This document shows, piece after piece, positions 6,442 to 9,080 of a stretch of DNA of 9,080 nucleotides. The stretch lies in assembly GCA_036393295.1 (NCBI GenBank), contig DASWHF010000173.1, positions 1 through 9,080 of the forward strand. Reading direction: 5' to 3'. The stretch is from DASWHF01 sp036393295 (GTDB lineage: Bacteria; Pseudomonadota; Gammaproteobacteria; Acidiferrobacterales; UBA6901). The notes below the pieces were generated by a model. The model did no database searches. It saw only the letters and a list, made by a program, of their open reading frames with translations, and was not told where the DNA came from. Numbering within the stretch: the stretch's first letter is position 1; every line of letters begins with the position of its first letter. The position numbers and the translations under genes are program-made.

Positions 6442-6648
6442 AAAAAACCCAACGCAAAGACGCAAAGAACACAAAGAAAAATGTAGGGCGGGGCCTTGCC
6501 CCGCCGAAACGGCCATTGCAACTTCACGCGCGCCATGGTGGGGCAGGGCCCCACCCTACGCTCTACCTTTGTAGTTTTCTCTGCACCTTTGCGACGAACA
6601 TGGATGTTCTAGCGCCGCGAGAGCGGCCGTCTCTGCGTTGGGTTTTTT
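6442..6648. repeat. Nested palindromic intergenic element with 21-bp terminal inverted repeats
   Basis: The outer arms, 6442-6462 and 6628-6648, are inverted repeats of 21 bp with one mismatch; their core is AAAAAACCCAACGCA. Inside the left arm, ACGCAAAG occurs at 6452-6459 and 6460-6467, and ACACAAAG at 6469-6476. A matching CTTTGCG lies on the right at 6587-6593. Between it and the right outer arm, 34 bases have no left counterpart and hold two small hairpins: GAACAT-GG-ATGTTC (6596-6609) and GCCGC-GAGA-GCGGC (6614-6627). The centre is the double hairpin at 6483-6559. There is no transposase gene, so it resembles a non-autonomous, MITE-like or REP-like unit. A-run and T-run ends suggest it could also end transcription from both sides. 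Confidence 0.75.
6483..6559. repeat. Inner double hairpin of the intergenic element
   Basis: GGCGGGGC-CTT-GCCCCGCC (6487-6505) and GGTGGGGC-AGG-GCCCCACC (6537-6555) are two 8-bp hairpins. The 23 bases from 6483 are also the reverse complement of the 23 ending at 6559, apart from three mismatches, starting GTAGGG and ending CCCTAC. Arms that are each palindromic and also complementary to one another repeat the architecture of 4765-4833. In each case the mismatch on one side is balanced on the other side of the same hairpin (GCG/CGC against GTG/CAC), as expected if stem pairing is maintained. Confidence 0.8.
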
Positions 6649-6671
6649 TATGTCCTGCATGGCGGGATCGC

Positions 6672-6697
6672 CTTGAAATCCCCGTCGCGCCCCCCAT
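6672..6697 (+). promoter_or_regulatory. Sigma-32 (RpoH) heat-shock promoter of clpB
   Basis: CTTGAAA (6672-6678) is an exact match to the RpoH -35 consensus. After 13 bases, CCCCAT (6692-6697) matches the RpoH -10 core, in a run of five cytosines followed by AA. The spacing is within the known range for such promoters. Transcription would begin around 6703-6706, leaving a leader of about 30 bases to the ATG at 6734. clpB is a classical RpoH target in E. coli, so position, sequence and gene agree. Confidence 0.85.
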
Positions 6698-6733
6698 AAA
6701 CCAGTCAACGAACGCGACGGCCGAGGTCGACCC

Positions 6734-9080
<2,347 letters not shown>

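Larger units (their letters stand above)
6419..6733. other. 315-bp intergenic region: palindromic element plus clpB promoter
   Basis: No gene is supported here. Short open frames crossing this region read through palindromes and into the wrong frame of clpB. In order it holds a 23-base unremarkable stretch, the nested palindromic element (6442-6648), a 23-base gap, the sigma-32-type promoter (6672-6697), and a leader of about 30 bases with GAGG (6723-6726) before the clpB ATG. Much of the repeat is AT-rich and homopurine on one strand, unlike the flanking coding DNA. Confidence 0.8.

Noticed and set aside
5321..6472. 383-codon minus-strand frame opposite the glutamate-synthase-like gene
   Set aside because: Antisense artefact that starts inside the palindromic element; it has no recognisable domain.
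6429..6653. TATGT at 6429-6433 and 6649-6653 as a possible target-site duplication of the repeat element
   Set aside because: The left copy is 8 bases away from the left arm, whereas the right copy touches the right arm. A 5-base match at unequal distances is easily chance.

Overview
The window is a stretch of high-GC bacterial chromosome (about two-thirds G+C by eye, with strong G/C at third codon positions). It carries ordinary housekeeping and transport genes. The partial ClpB at the right edge aligns residue for residue with E. coli ClpB through both ATPase modules and has a sigma-32-type heat-shock promoter. Together with the palindromic intergenic repeats, this suggests a proteobacterium, probably a high-GC gammaproteobacterium. 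Genus cannot be read from the sequence.

Layout, left to right. Bases 1-227 hold no convincing gene, only a 12-bp-stem hairpin. On the minus strand, an AGCS-type sodium:alanine/glycine symporter (2467 to 1097) is followed after 5 bp by nadC (1091 to 228), so the two probably form one leftward operon. A 225-bp divergent intergenic region separates this pair from a rightward pair: a UMF1/Atg22-like major facilitator transporter (2693-4024) and a PlsC-family lysophospholipid acyltransferase (4021-4728), which overlap by ATGA. A perfect 24-bp inverted repeat (4765-4833) precedes a membrane-anchored, FMN-binding glutamate-synthase-like protein (4892-6418) that keeps the 3Fe-4S cysteines but has no glutaminase domain. 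A 315-bp gap follows, mostly filled by a nested palindromic element (6442-6648). Then come a near-consensus sigma-32 promoter (6672-6697) and the first 782 codons of clpB, which runs off the right edge.

The genes do not form a single pathway. NadC makes nicotinate mononucleotide for NAD synthesis. The symporter imports small amino acids. The UMF1 transporter and acyltransferase are translationally coupled, with an unknown shared role. The glutamate-synthase-like gene stands alone and is bracketed by two related palindromic elements. ClpB is the heat-shock disaggregase. I see no CRISPR array, tRNA, rRNA, transposase, phage gene or recognisable defence system, and I do not claim a new system here. 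The items most worth a second look are the two palindromic elements, the clpB promoter beside one of them, the orphan glutamate-synthase-like protein, and the altered motif III of the acyltransferase.
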